Assembly (NCBI GenBank): GCA_903830015.1
Contig: CAIKSH010000252.1
Location: 1-13,789, forward strand
Length of the DNA stretch: 13,789 nucleotides
Origin: an uncultured Solirubrobacterales bacterium
GTDB taxonomy: Bacteria; Actinomycetota; Thermoleophilia; Solirubrobacterales; Solirubrobacteraceae
Direction of reading: 5' to 3'
A program made the position numbers and the translations under genes. Position 1 is the first letter of the stretch, and the number at the start of each line of letters is the position of its first letter. The notes beneath the pieces are model-generated. The model was not told the DNA's origin, ran no database searches, and saw only the letters and a list, made by a program, of their open reading frames with translations. Below, piece after piece: positions 6,515-11,808 of the stretch.

Positions 6515-6741
6515 ACTACCAGCCCCGTCCCGCCCGAACCCCGGACGAGCTCCGGGCCTCGATCGCCCAGCGCCAGGGACAGCTGGCGGCCTCGCTGACC
6601 GAGCTCCGGCGCGAGATCGTCACGATCGCCGACTGGCGTGGCCAGATAAACCGCAACCGCGGCAAGGTCCTGGCCGGAGCCGCAGTTGCCGGCTTCGTCC
6701 TGGGCGGCGGCATCGCCGCCGTCATCGGCCGCCGGCGCTAG
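6511..6741 (+). CDS. DUF3618 family membrane-anchored protein
   Basis: A 76-residue protein. RTPDELRASIAQRQGQLAASLTEL (9-31) is a helical segment typical of DUF3618, followed by DWRGQINRNRGKVLAGAA and a glycine-rich hydrophobic C-terminus (52-72) ending in GRRR. It is probably tail-anchored in the cytoplasmic membrane. The start GTG at 6511 overlaps the holin-X stop by 4 nt and has a good Shine-Dalgarno (GAGGAGGAG) upstream. It is the last gene of the operon; its stop is only 4 bp from the convergent DegV stop. The arrangement is reminiscent of yqjD-yqjE-yqjK, where YqjD is a tail-anchored, ribosome-associated protein. Any similar role here is analogy only. Confidence 0.8.
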   Translation: MNYQPRPARTPDELRASIAQRQGQLAASLTELRREIVTIADWRGQINRNRGKVLAGAAVAGFVLGGGIAAVIGRRR

Positions 6742-6745
6742 CGGT

Positions 6746-7609
6746 TCAGGACTCGAGCAGGTCGGGCCGGATGGCGCCGATCCCGAGCATCCCTGGGCCG
6801 CCGTAGGTCCCGATCACCGGGCCGGCCTCGGAGATCACCAGCGGATCGGTGCCGAAGATCTCCCGGCCGGCGTCGGCGAGGGCCTCGGCCTCCTCGGGAT
6901 CCTGGATGTGCTGAACGCCCCAGACCGTCGCGCCGGCCTCCTTGCGCTCCTTGAGCAGCTCGACCATCCGCTCGAAGCGTCGTCGTGAGGTACGCACCCG
7001 CTCGACGGGGATCACCTCGCCGTCGATGGTGAGGATCGGCTTTACCTTCAGGGCTCCGCCGACCCAGGCCTGCGCCTTCCCGATCCGGCCGCCGCGCTGG
7101 ACGTACTCGAGCGTGTCGAGCGAGAACCAGATCCGGTTCTCGGCGACCGCCTGCTCGGCGCGGGCGCGCACGGCCTCCACGTCGCGGCCACCTCGGGCGG
7201 CGCTGGCGGCGGCGATGGCGATGAAGCCGAGGCCGGCGCAGACGCTGCGGGAGTCGACGACCTCCACGCGGCGCTGGCTGCCGCCGGCCGCGACCTCGGC
7301 GGCCGCGAGCCGGGCGCTCTCGACGGTGCCGGAGATGCCGCCGCTCAGGTGGACCGAGACGATGTCGCTTCCCGACTCGAGGATCGGCTCCCATACCTCG
7401 AGGAAGTCGCCGACCGACGGCTGGGAGGTCGTCGGGAGGTCGCCCTTGGAGCGCAGCCGGTCGTAGAAGGCCTGGAAGTCGGGCATGTCCGACTCGCGGG
7501 TGAGTTCGTCTCCGTCCTTCACGTAGAGGCTCACCTGCTCGATCCCGTAGGCGTCGAGGAGGTCGCGGGGCATGTAGTGGGTGGTGTCGGTCACGACGGT
7601 TACTGGCAT
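6746..7609 (-). CDS. DegV family lipid-binding protein
   Basis: A 287-residue DegV-family protein. Members bind a fatty acid in a cleft; in Firmicutes the related FakB proteins present it to the kinase FakA. Seen motifs: VTDTTHYMP near the N-terminus (6-14), LPTTSQPSVGDF (58-69), VHLSGGISGTVESA (86-99), VVDSRSVCAGLG (118-128), LDTLEYVQRGGRIGKAQ (164-180), LKVKPILTIDGEV (187-199), and VIGTYGGPGMLGIG (265-278), which takes the place of the usual G-HTGPG block. The ATG at 7609 fits the family start; a TTG at 7618 would add three residues. TAGGGT on the minus strand is 8 nt before the ATG. No FakA is visible nearby. It shares a 38-bp divergent gap with the thioredoxin-fold gene. Confidence 0.93.
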   Translation of the reverse strand: MPVTVVTDTTHYMPRDLLDAYGIEQVSLYVKDGDELTRESDMPDFQAFYDRLRSKGDLPTTSQPSVGDFLEVWEPILESGSDIVSVHLSGGISGTVESARLAAAEVAAGGSQRRVEVVDSRSVCAGLGFIAIAAASAARGGRDVEAVRARAEQAVAENRIWFSLDTLEYVQRGGRIGKAQAWVGGALKVKPILTIDGEVIPVERVRTSRRRFERMVELLKERKEAGATVWGVQHIQDPEEAEALADAGREIFGTDPLVISEAGPVIGTYGGPGMLGIGAIRPDLLES

Positions 7610-7617
7610 GGCGGCCA

Positions 7618-7623
7618 ACCCTA
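7618..7623 (-). promoter_or_regulatory. -10-like hexamer for the DegV gene
   Basis: TAGGGT on the minus strand, 8 nt before the ATG at 7609, with no Shine-Dalgarno between. It is back to back with the hexamer at 7636-7641. Confidence 0.45.
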
Positions 7624-7635
7624 ATGGACCGCGGC

Positions 7636-7641
7636 TACGCT
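7636..7641 (+). promoter_or_regulatory. -10-like hexamer for the thioredoxin-fold gene
   Basis: TACGCT ends 6 nt before the GTG at 7648, the same spacing as at mmsA. It supports the GTG over the in-frame ATG at 7624, which lies upstream of this hexamer. Confidence 0.45.
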
Positions 7642-7647
7642 TCGCCG

Positions 7648-8283
7648 GTGGCCACGCTCTACCGATGTCCGATGCCTACCGAGCGGCTCTGCGCCTGCGG
7701 CCGGGTGGCCCGCGAGCTGCGCCGGCAGGGCGTCGAGTTCGAGGAGGTGCGCGTCTCCTGGCTCCGTCGCGGCCGCGGGGAGGTGCAGGAGCTGAGTGGC
7801 CAGCGCGTCGTCCCGCTCCTGGTTACCGACGAGGCGACGATCTGCGATTCGCGCCGGATCGTCGAGCACCTGCGCCGCCGGGCACCTGCCGAGGAACCTG
7901 CCGTGGAGCAGCTGGAAGAACTCGTCGATAGCGAGCCGGTAACGGCGGAGAGCCCGCTCGTGGAGCTCGTCCTGGAGGAATACGTTCCTCAGGCTTCGAG
8001 CGCCGAAGAGACCGAGGCGGAACCGGAGCCTGTCGGGCCCGAGCCGGTAGCGGCCGGCCAGCTCATCATCGAGTTCTTCGGTCCGGTGGAAGATCCCGAG
8101 CCCTACCCACCCGTAACGCTGACGGTTCTCCACTACGGAGGCCAGGACCCGAGCCCGCTGCCGCCGGTCAAGCCGCCCGAGCCGACAGCCGCGAGCCCTG
8201 CCTCCCGACCGGAGTCAGAGCAAGAAGAGGGGGAGGACGCGGGTCGCGGGACCGAGGACCCCGGGCGGCCCGCGCCTAGCTGA
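7648..8283 (+). CDS. Thioredoxin-fold (GST-N/glutaredoxin-like) protein with acidic Pro-rich tail
   Basis: A 211-residue protein. Residues 1-78 look like a glutaredoxin/GST N-terminal domain: TLYRC at the first strand, a Cys-Ala-Cys (15-17) at the start of helix 1, GVEFEEVRV (28-36), a VVP turn (54-56) matching the cis-proline of the fold, and CDSRRIVEHL (66-75) matching the glutathione gamma-Glu site. The pair is CxC, not CxxC. After residue 80 comes a long acidic, proline-rich region, interrupted by a more ordered-looking stretch GQLIIEFFGP...PPVTLTVLHYGG (137-165), then a Pro/Glu tail. The start is GTG at 7648, right at the first strand and 6 nt after TACGCT; ATG 7624 would add eight residues. 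The 3' end overlaps convergent grxD by 8 bp. Probably a cytoplasmic redox or glutathione-type protein; partner unknown. Confidence 0.8.
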   Translation: MATLYRCPMPTERLCACGRVARELRRQGVEFEEVRVSWLRRGRGEVQELSGQRVVPLLVTDEATICDSRRIVEHLRRRAPAEEPAVEQLEELVDSEPVTAESPLVELVLEEYVPQASSAEETEAEPEPVGPEPVAAGQLIIEFFGPVEDPEPYPPVTLTVLHYGGQDPSPLPPVKPPEPTAASPASRPESEQEEGEDAGRGTEDPGRPAPS

Positions 8284-8677
8284 GCCGGTTCTCGATCTGG
8301 ATCGGCGCCGGGCCCGAAGGCTCTTCGGCGGCCGGGGCCGGGCCTCCGCCGCCCTCGACGCCGAGCACCTCGGCCAGCTGGCCGCTCTCGTACATCTCGG
8401 CCACGATGTCGGCGCCGCCGACGAGCTCCCCGCGGACGAACAGCTGGGGGATGGTCGGCCAGTTGGAGAGGGAGGAGAGCTCCTGGCGGATGCGCGGATC
8501 CGGCAGGACGTCGACGGCGGCGAATTCGACCGGCAGCGACTGGAGGGCGGCGGAGGTCCGGGCCGAGAAGCCGCACATCGGCTGCTCCGGCGTGCCCTTC
8601 ATGAAGAGGATTACGTCGTTGTCGCGGATCGCGGCGGCGATCTGGTCTCGCAGGTTCTGCTCGGGCTGCTCGGTCAT
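8276..8677 (-). CDS. grxD: Monothiol CGFS glutaredoxin
   Basis: A 133-residue monothiol glutaredoxin (Grx4/Grx5 class). Diagnostic residues: Lys27 in LFMKGTPEQPMCGFS with the CGFS active site at 35-38, WPTIPQLF (73-80) with the cis-proline, and GGADIVAEM (87-95), which binds glutathione. Proteins of this class hold a [2Fe-2S] cluster between two subunits or with a BolA partner, and hand it to carriers. Residues about 109-133 are an extra Gly/Ala/Pro tail beyond the usual end near 110, finishing IQIENRLS. The ATG at 8677 lies within an ATGA overlap with the bolA stop (8674-8677) and has GGAG 5 nt upstream. The 3' end overlaps the thioredoxin-fold gene by 8 bp. Assignment is firm; the use of the symbol grxD follows the E. 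coli homologue. Confidence 0.95.
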   Translation of the reverse strand: MTEQPEQNLRDQIAAAIRDNDVILFMKGTPEQPMCGFSARTSAALQSLPVEFAAVDVLPDPRIRQELSSLSNWPTIPQLFVRGELVGGADIVAEMYESGQLAEVLGVEGGGGPAPAAEEPSGPAPIQIENRLS

Positions 8678-8898
8678 GGGGTCTCCGTGGTCAGGGAAAG
8701 GGCGTGGATCTCGCCGCCCAGCTCGCCCTCCTCAAAGAGCGAGTAGACGAGACGATGCTGCTCGACGAGGCTCAGCCCGTCGAAGGCGGGGGAGGTGACG
8801 CGGGCGCTGAAGTGGACGTCGTCGTCGCTGCGCACGTCGGCGCTGGCACCCTCGATGCCGCCCTCGATCCTCTGCTTGACTTCGGCTGCCGTGGCCAT
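8674..8898 (-). CDS. bolA: BolA family protein
   Basis: A 74-residue BolA-like protein, near the minimum for the family. It has the conserved core DGLSLVEQHRLVYSLF (40-55) and the C-terminal EIHALSLTTETP (63-74). His65 is the invariant histidine that can ligate the [2Fe-2S] cluster shared with a CGFS glutaredoxin. The ATG at 8898 is chosen because the frame upstream (to 9129) runs antisense through the ErpA gene and has no BolA similarity. GGAGGAG abuts the ATG with no spacing, and TAGCCT lies 11 nt upstream, so the leader would be only a few bases long. It forms an operon with grxD, overlapping by 4 nt, which matches the known BolA-Grx complex and strongly supports a joint role in Fe-S delivery. 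Confidence 0.93.
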   Translation of the reverse strand: MATAAEVKQRIEGGIEGASADVRSDDDVHFSARVTSPAFDGLSLVEQHRLVYSLFEEGELGGEIHALSLTTETP

Positions 8899-8909
8899 CT
8901 CCTCCGGGA

Positions 8910-8915
8910 AGGCTA
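8910..8915 (-). promoter_or_regulatory. -10-like hexamer for bolA-grxD
   Basis: TAGCCT on the minus strand, 11 nt before the ATG at 8898. Only 4 bp separate it from the opposite hexamer at 8920-8925, so polymerase could hardly occupy both at once. Confidence 0.4.
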
Positions 8916-8919
8916 CCGC

Positions 8920-8925
8920 TATACT
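8920..8925 (+). promoter_or_regulatory. -10 hexamer for the A-type carrier gene
   Basis: TATACT, the closest match to TATAAT among the hexamers listed here, ends 10 nt before the ATG at 8936. No Shine-Dalgarno is present. A start site about 7 nt downstream would leave a leader of roughly 3 nt. Confidence 0.55.
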
Positions 8926-8935
8926 TCGTGAAGCG

Positions 8936-9325
8936 ATGTCCGGAACCGAAGTCACCTTCAAGGCCAAGGGAATCACCCTTTCCGACCTCGGCGCCGCCAA
9001 GGCCCGCGAGTACCTCGAGGCCCAGGGATCCGACGTCGCCGTGGCCGGCCTGCGGGTCGGCGTGAAGGGCGGTGGCTGCTCGGGCTTCCAGTACCAGCTC
9101 GCCTTCGACGAGGAGCGCGACAACGACATCGTCTTCGAGGACCGGGGGCTGCGGCTGCTCGTCGACCCCCAGCACCTGGCCTACGTGGACGGCTCCGAGA
9201 TCGACTTCGTGGAATCGCTCCAGGGAGCGGGCTTCCAGGTGAATAACCCCAACGTCGTGGCCGCCTGCGGCTGCGGCTCCTCGTTCCAGGTCAAGGACGA
9301 GGAGGAGGCGGTAAGCGCCCTCTAG
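8936..9325 (+). CDS. erpA: A-type Fe-S cluster carrier (ErpA/IscA/SufA family)
   Basis: A 129-residue A-type carrier, which takes a cluster from scaffold or glutaredoxin and inserts it into target enzymes. The three cluster-binding cysteines are present: Cys48 in VKGGGCSGFQYQL, and Cys111 and Cys113 in ACGCGSSF. FDEERDNDIVFEDRGLRLLVDPQHLAYVDGSEIDF follows the family core. The ATG at 8936 gives a normal N-terminus (ITLSDLGAAKAREYL at 13-27); the in-frame ATG at 8795 lies inside bolA and is rejected. TATACT is just upstream. It is divergent from bolA-grxD across 37 bp. Its TAG stop shares the CTAG palindrome 9322-9325 with the stop of the convergent glycosylase gene. ErpA is preferred over IscA/SufA because no isc or suf genes are adjacent, but the subgroup is not certain. 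Confidence 0.92.
   Translation: MSGTEVTFKAKGITLSDLGAAKAREYLEAQGSDVAVAGLRVGVKGGGCSGFQYQLAFDEERDNDIVFEDRGLRLLVDPQHLAYVDGSEIDFVESLQGAGFQVNNPNVVAACGCGSSFQVKDEEEAVSAL
9322..9325. other. Shared CTAG: stop codons of two convergent genes
   Basis: The palindrome CTAG gives TAG on both strands, ending erpA (9323-9325) on the plus strand and the glycosylase (9324-9322) on the minus strand. The two genes overlap by exactly these 4 bp. There is no room for an intrinsic terminator between them. Confidence 0.9.
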
Positions 9326-9972
9326 CCTTCGCCGGCGCTCTCCTGCGAGCGCCCGTCGAGGCTCCACCAGATGACCCGGCAGGCCGCCGTTCGGTGCGGC
9401 CGCCAGCGCTCGGCGATCTCCTCCAGGCGCGCCCGGTCGGGCATTTCGGGCAGCCCGTAGGCCTCCATCACGCCGCGGCGGATCGCCAGGTCGCCCCAGG
9501 CGAGCACGTCGGGCCGGCGCAGCTGGAACATCAGGAACATGTGGGCCGACCACTCGCCGATTCCGCGGACCGCGGTCAGCGCGGCTATCGCCTCCCGGTC
9601 CTCCATGGCGGCGACCTCGTCGAGGTCCAGCTCGCCCGTGGTTACGTGCTCGGCCAGCGAGCGCAGGAAGGAGACCTTGGCCCGCGAGAGTCCGATCGCC
9701 GCCCGCAGCTCCTCCGGGTCCTCGGCGAGGACCTCCTCGGGCGTCGGAGGCCGGCCGCCGTAGCGTTCGAGGAGCCTCTCCCACATGATCCGGGCGACGT
9801 GGGTCGACAGCTGCTGGCCGACGATCGATCGCACCAGCGCCGCGTAGTGCTCGCGCTCGGTGTCGTCCTCTTCGACCAGCAGGACCTCGTGGCGTTCCAG
9901 GAGCCCGGCGATAACCGGGTCGGCGGCGCTCAGGTGCTCGCGCACCGCGCGGTCGGCGGCCGCGCCGGCCAC
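9322..9972 (-). CDS. DNA-3-methyladenine glycosylase II (AlkA/Mag-like, HhH-GPD)
   Basis: A 216-residue HhH-GPD DNA glycosylase that removes alkylated purines in base-excision repair. Seen: REHYAALVRSIVGQQLSTHVA (40-60), typical of the AlkA/Mag group; the helix-hairpin-helix LTAVRGIGEWSAHMF (132-146); and the catalytic Asp161 in VLAWGDLAIRRGV. It lacks the extra N-terminal TBP-like domain of E. coli AlkA (282 aa) and matches the shorter Mag1-type proteins. There is no Cys4 [4Fe-4S] loop, so it is not an EndoIII/MutY type. The start is GTG at 9972, 3 nt after the stop of the reductase gene, so it is the last gene of the hemQ-reductase-glycosylase operon. It shares its stop palindrome with erpA. 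It may be expressed with haem enzymes under oxidative or alkylation stress, which is inference. Confidence 0.92.
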   Translation of the reverse strand: MAGAAADRAVREHLSAADPVIAGLLERHEVLLVEEDDTEREHYAALVRSIVGQQLSTHVARIMWERLLERYGGRPPTPEEVLAEDPEELRAAIGLSRAKVSFLRSLAEHVTTGELDLDEVAAMEDREAIAALTAVRGIGEWSAHMFLMFQLRRPDVLAWGDLAIRRGVMEAYGLPEMPDRARLEEIAERWRPHRTAACRVIWWSLDGRSQESAGEG

Positions 9973-9975
9973 CGC

Positions 9976-11043
9976 TCAGGCCTGGCCTTCGACCGCCCCC
10001 GGCACGCCGGTGTTGGTCGAGTACTTGGGCTGGAGCTTCATCTCCGGCCGGATCAGGTGGACGGCCTGGGCGACCGCGGTGGCCGCCTCGGCGTAGCCGG
10101 TGGCGATCAGCTTCAGCTTTCCGTCGAAGGTGGTGATGTCGCCGCAGGCCCAGATCCGCTCGAGCGAGGTCTCGTACGTGGGCGAGACCTGGATCGCGCC
10201 CTTCTCGATGTCGAAGCCCCAGTCCTTGAGCGGCCCGAGCGCGGTCTTGAAGCCGAGCTGGAGCAGGACGGCGTCGGTCTCCACCTCGATCTCCTCGTCG
10301 GTCTCCGAGTGGAAGAGGGTGACCCTCTCAATCGCCCCGTCGCCGGCCGCCTCGCGCACCTGGTAGGGGACGTAGAGGTCCACGTCGCCCGCCTCGACCG
10401 CCTCGGTGACCTCCTTGACCGTGGCCTCGTGGGCCCGGAAGCCCTCGCGGCGGTGCACGAGGCCGATGCGGTCGGCAGTGTCGAGCAGGTTGACCACCCA
10501 GTCCAGCGCGCTGTCCCCGCCGCCGACGATCAGCACGCGCCGGCCGGCGAACTCCTGCTTGGAGCCGACCAGGTAGTGGGCCCCGCGACCCTCCCAGGGG
10601 GATATGTCGTAGCCGGGCAGCTGCTTGGGCTCGAAGGCCCCGTGGCCGCCGGCGACGATCACCGCCCGCGAGCGCAGGTCGCCGCGGTCGGTATGCAGGA
10701 CGACCACGCGCTCGTCGCCCTCGCCCTCCCAGGAGACGCTCTTGGCGGTGGTCTCCAGGTGGACCGGCACGTCAAACTGCTCGAGCGTCTGGCGCCGGTG
10801 GGCCTCGACGAGGTCCTTGGCGAGGATCTTGGGGTGGCCTGGAACGTCGAAGATCCACTTCTCCGGGTAGAGCGTGGTCAGCTGGCCGCCGACCTGGGGC
10901 AGCGAGTCGATGACCCGGACGCTGGCCTCGCGCATCCCGGCCCAGAACGCTGCCGAGAGGCCGACCGGGCCGGCGCCGATGACGGTGATGTCGCGGACCT
11001 CGTCGAAGTCGTGCTCGGGCGATGTGTGGCGGACGCGGCTCAT
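9976..11043 (-). CDS. Ferredoxin/flavodoxin-NADP+ reductase, thioredoxin-reductase-like type
   Basis: A 355-residue two-dinucleotide-domain flavoprotein. The FAD site is ITVIGAGPVGLSAAFWAG (19-36) followed by VGGQLTTLYPEKWIFDVPG (51-69), which is diagnostic of the YumC-like FNR group. The NADPH site is VLIVGGGDSALDWVVNL (170-186), followed by LVHRREGFRAHE (195-206). IWACGDIT (298-305) closes the second FAD motif. The only cysteine is Cys300 there; the redox CxxC of thioredoxin reductase is absent, so it reduces a ferredoxin or flavodoxin rather than thioredoxin. The ATG at 11043 overlaps the hemQ stop (ATGA, 11040-11043); the longer frame upstream lies inside hemQ. Coupling to hemQ is striking: it may supply electrons for haem or Fe-S metabolism. 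The partner ferredoxin is not in the window. Confidence 0.93.
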   Translation of the reverse strand: MSRVRHTSPEHDFDEVRDITVIGAGPVGLSAAFWAGMREASVRVIDSLPQVGGQLTTLYPEKWIFDVPGHPKILAKDLVEAHRRQTLEQFDVPVHLETTAKSVSWEGEGDERVVVLHTDRGDLRSRAVIVAGGHGAFEPKQLPGYDISPWEGRGAHYLVGSKQEFAGRRVLIVGGGDSALDWVVNLLDTADRIGLVHRREGFRAHEATVKEVTEAVEAGDVDLYVPYQVREAAGDGAIERVTLFHSETDEEIEVETDAVLLQLGFKTALGPLKDWGFDIEKGAIQVSPTYETSLERIWACGDITTFDGKLKLIATGYAEAATAVAQAVHLIRPEMKLQPKYSTNTGVPGAVEGQA

Positions 11044-11726
11044 GCCAGCGCGTCGGCGGAGACCGGGTCGCCGTCGAGCGCGATCAGCGCCCGCTCGACC
11101 GACGTCCGGATGCAGGTGAAGCTGGGGGTGTCGCGCTCGGTGTAGGCGGAGGCCTCGGTCGTGCGCAGCCGGTGGACGAGATCCATGAACGCCCCCGGGT
11201 CGTTGGTGTCGAAGGCGACGACGAACTCCTGGTCGTCGAGCCCGAACGAGTAGATCGTGTGGTTGTCGACGGCCGGGTACTCCTTGCCGACCTGGATGTG
11301 CTCCTGCATGATCCGCCAGCGCTCGTCGGCCTCCATGCCGTACCACTCGCGGTTCTTGACGAACGGGTAGACGAAGACGAAGTCGCCCTTGAAGGGCCGC
11401 GGCTCGTAGCGAACCTCGTCCGAGTACTCAGACCCCTTGCGCATGCCCAGGTAGGCGTACGGGACGGTGCTCCACTTCATCAGGCCGCTCTGGTTGAGGA
11501 CCACGCCGAACTCGTGAATCCGCTCGAGGTTCTCGCACTCGACGGAGATCATGAGGTCGCAGTCGCCGCGGATCCCGACGGTGGTGAAGGCCTGGAGCAG
11601 GTGGTCGGAGCCGAAGTCCTCGCAGGCGGCCAGGAATTCCTCCTTGTCGGCCAGCCGCTGGGCCGGGTCGAGCCGCCTCCAGGCCGGGTCGACCTTGATG
11701 AAGGTGTATTTGACGAAATGGCGCAT
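11040..11726 (-). CDS. hemQ: Coproheme decarboxylase (HemQ/ChdC, chlorite dismutase family)
   Basis: A 228-residue chlorite-dismutase-family protein that decarboxylates coprohaem to haem b, the last step of the coproporphyrin-dependent pathway. It is of the actinobacterial type: FVKYTFIKVD (4-13), VFVYPFVKNREWYGMEADER (117-136) with the catalytic Tyr120, and MQEHIQVGKEYP (140-151) with the proximal haem ligand His143. The Tyr-His spacing of 23 matches the shorter actinobacterial enzymes. The region where those carry a distal His reads SDEVRYEPR (102-110), with no His. The Arg that marks true chlorite dismutases is not evident. The start is ATG at 11726; the frame upstream to 12068 overlaps the divergent membrane gene. 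No clear Shine-Dalgarno. First gene of an operon with the reductase and glycosylase. Confidence 0.92.
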   Translation of the reverse strand: MRHFVKYTFIKVDPAWRRLDPAQRLADKEEFLAACEDFGSDHLLQAFTTVGIRGDCDLMISVECENLERIHEFGVVLNQSGLMKWSTVPYAYLGMRKGSEYSDEVRYEPRPFKGDFVFVYPFVKNREWYGMEADERWRIMQEHIQVGKEYPAVDNHTIYSFGLDDQEFVVAFDTNDPGAFMDLVHRLRTTEASAYTERDTPSFTCIRTSVERALIALDGDPVSADALA

Positions 11727-11795
11727 ATCGCTGGTGTGAGGGGATTCTCGCAGGCCCCGGGAGCCAGACTGGGGAGGAGCCGCCCGCGCCCGGGT

Positions 11796-11801
11796 CAGAA
11801 T
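11796..11801 (+). promoter_or_regulatory. -10-like hexamer for the membrane phosphatase-like gene
   Basis: CAGAAT ends 7 nt before the ATG at 11809, in the 82-bp gap shared with divergent hemQ. It is a one-base variant of TANNNT, and no Shine-Dalgarno precedes the ATG. Overlapping it on the minus strand is TATTCT (11798-11803), which could serve hemQ but would leave a leader of about 65 nt. Confidence 0.4.
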
Positions 11802-11808
11802 AGTGGCG

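Noticed and set aside
7624..7647. Upstream ATG start for the thioredoxin-fold gene
   Set aside because: It adds eight residues before the first strand and lies upstream of the TACGCT hexamer; no Shine-Dalgarno supports it. It remains possible.
8795..8935. N-terminal extension of the A-type carrier to ATG 8795
   Set aside because: The extra 47 codons are antisense to bolA, whose protein motifs are clear.
9976..11043. Thioredoxin reductase
   Set aside because: The fold is shared, but the redox CxxC is missing; the only cysteine is Cys300 in the ACGD motif.
9394..11145. A 583-codon plus-strand open frame antisense to the glycosylase, reductase and hemQ
   Set aside because: It mirrors codon bias of three well-supported minus-strand genes, and its product has no recognisable domain.
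11040..11726. True chlorite dismutase (perchlorate respiration)
   Set aside because: The catalytic Tyr and short actinobacterial Tyr-His spacing fit coprohaem decarboxylase, and no perchlorate reductase genes are nearby.
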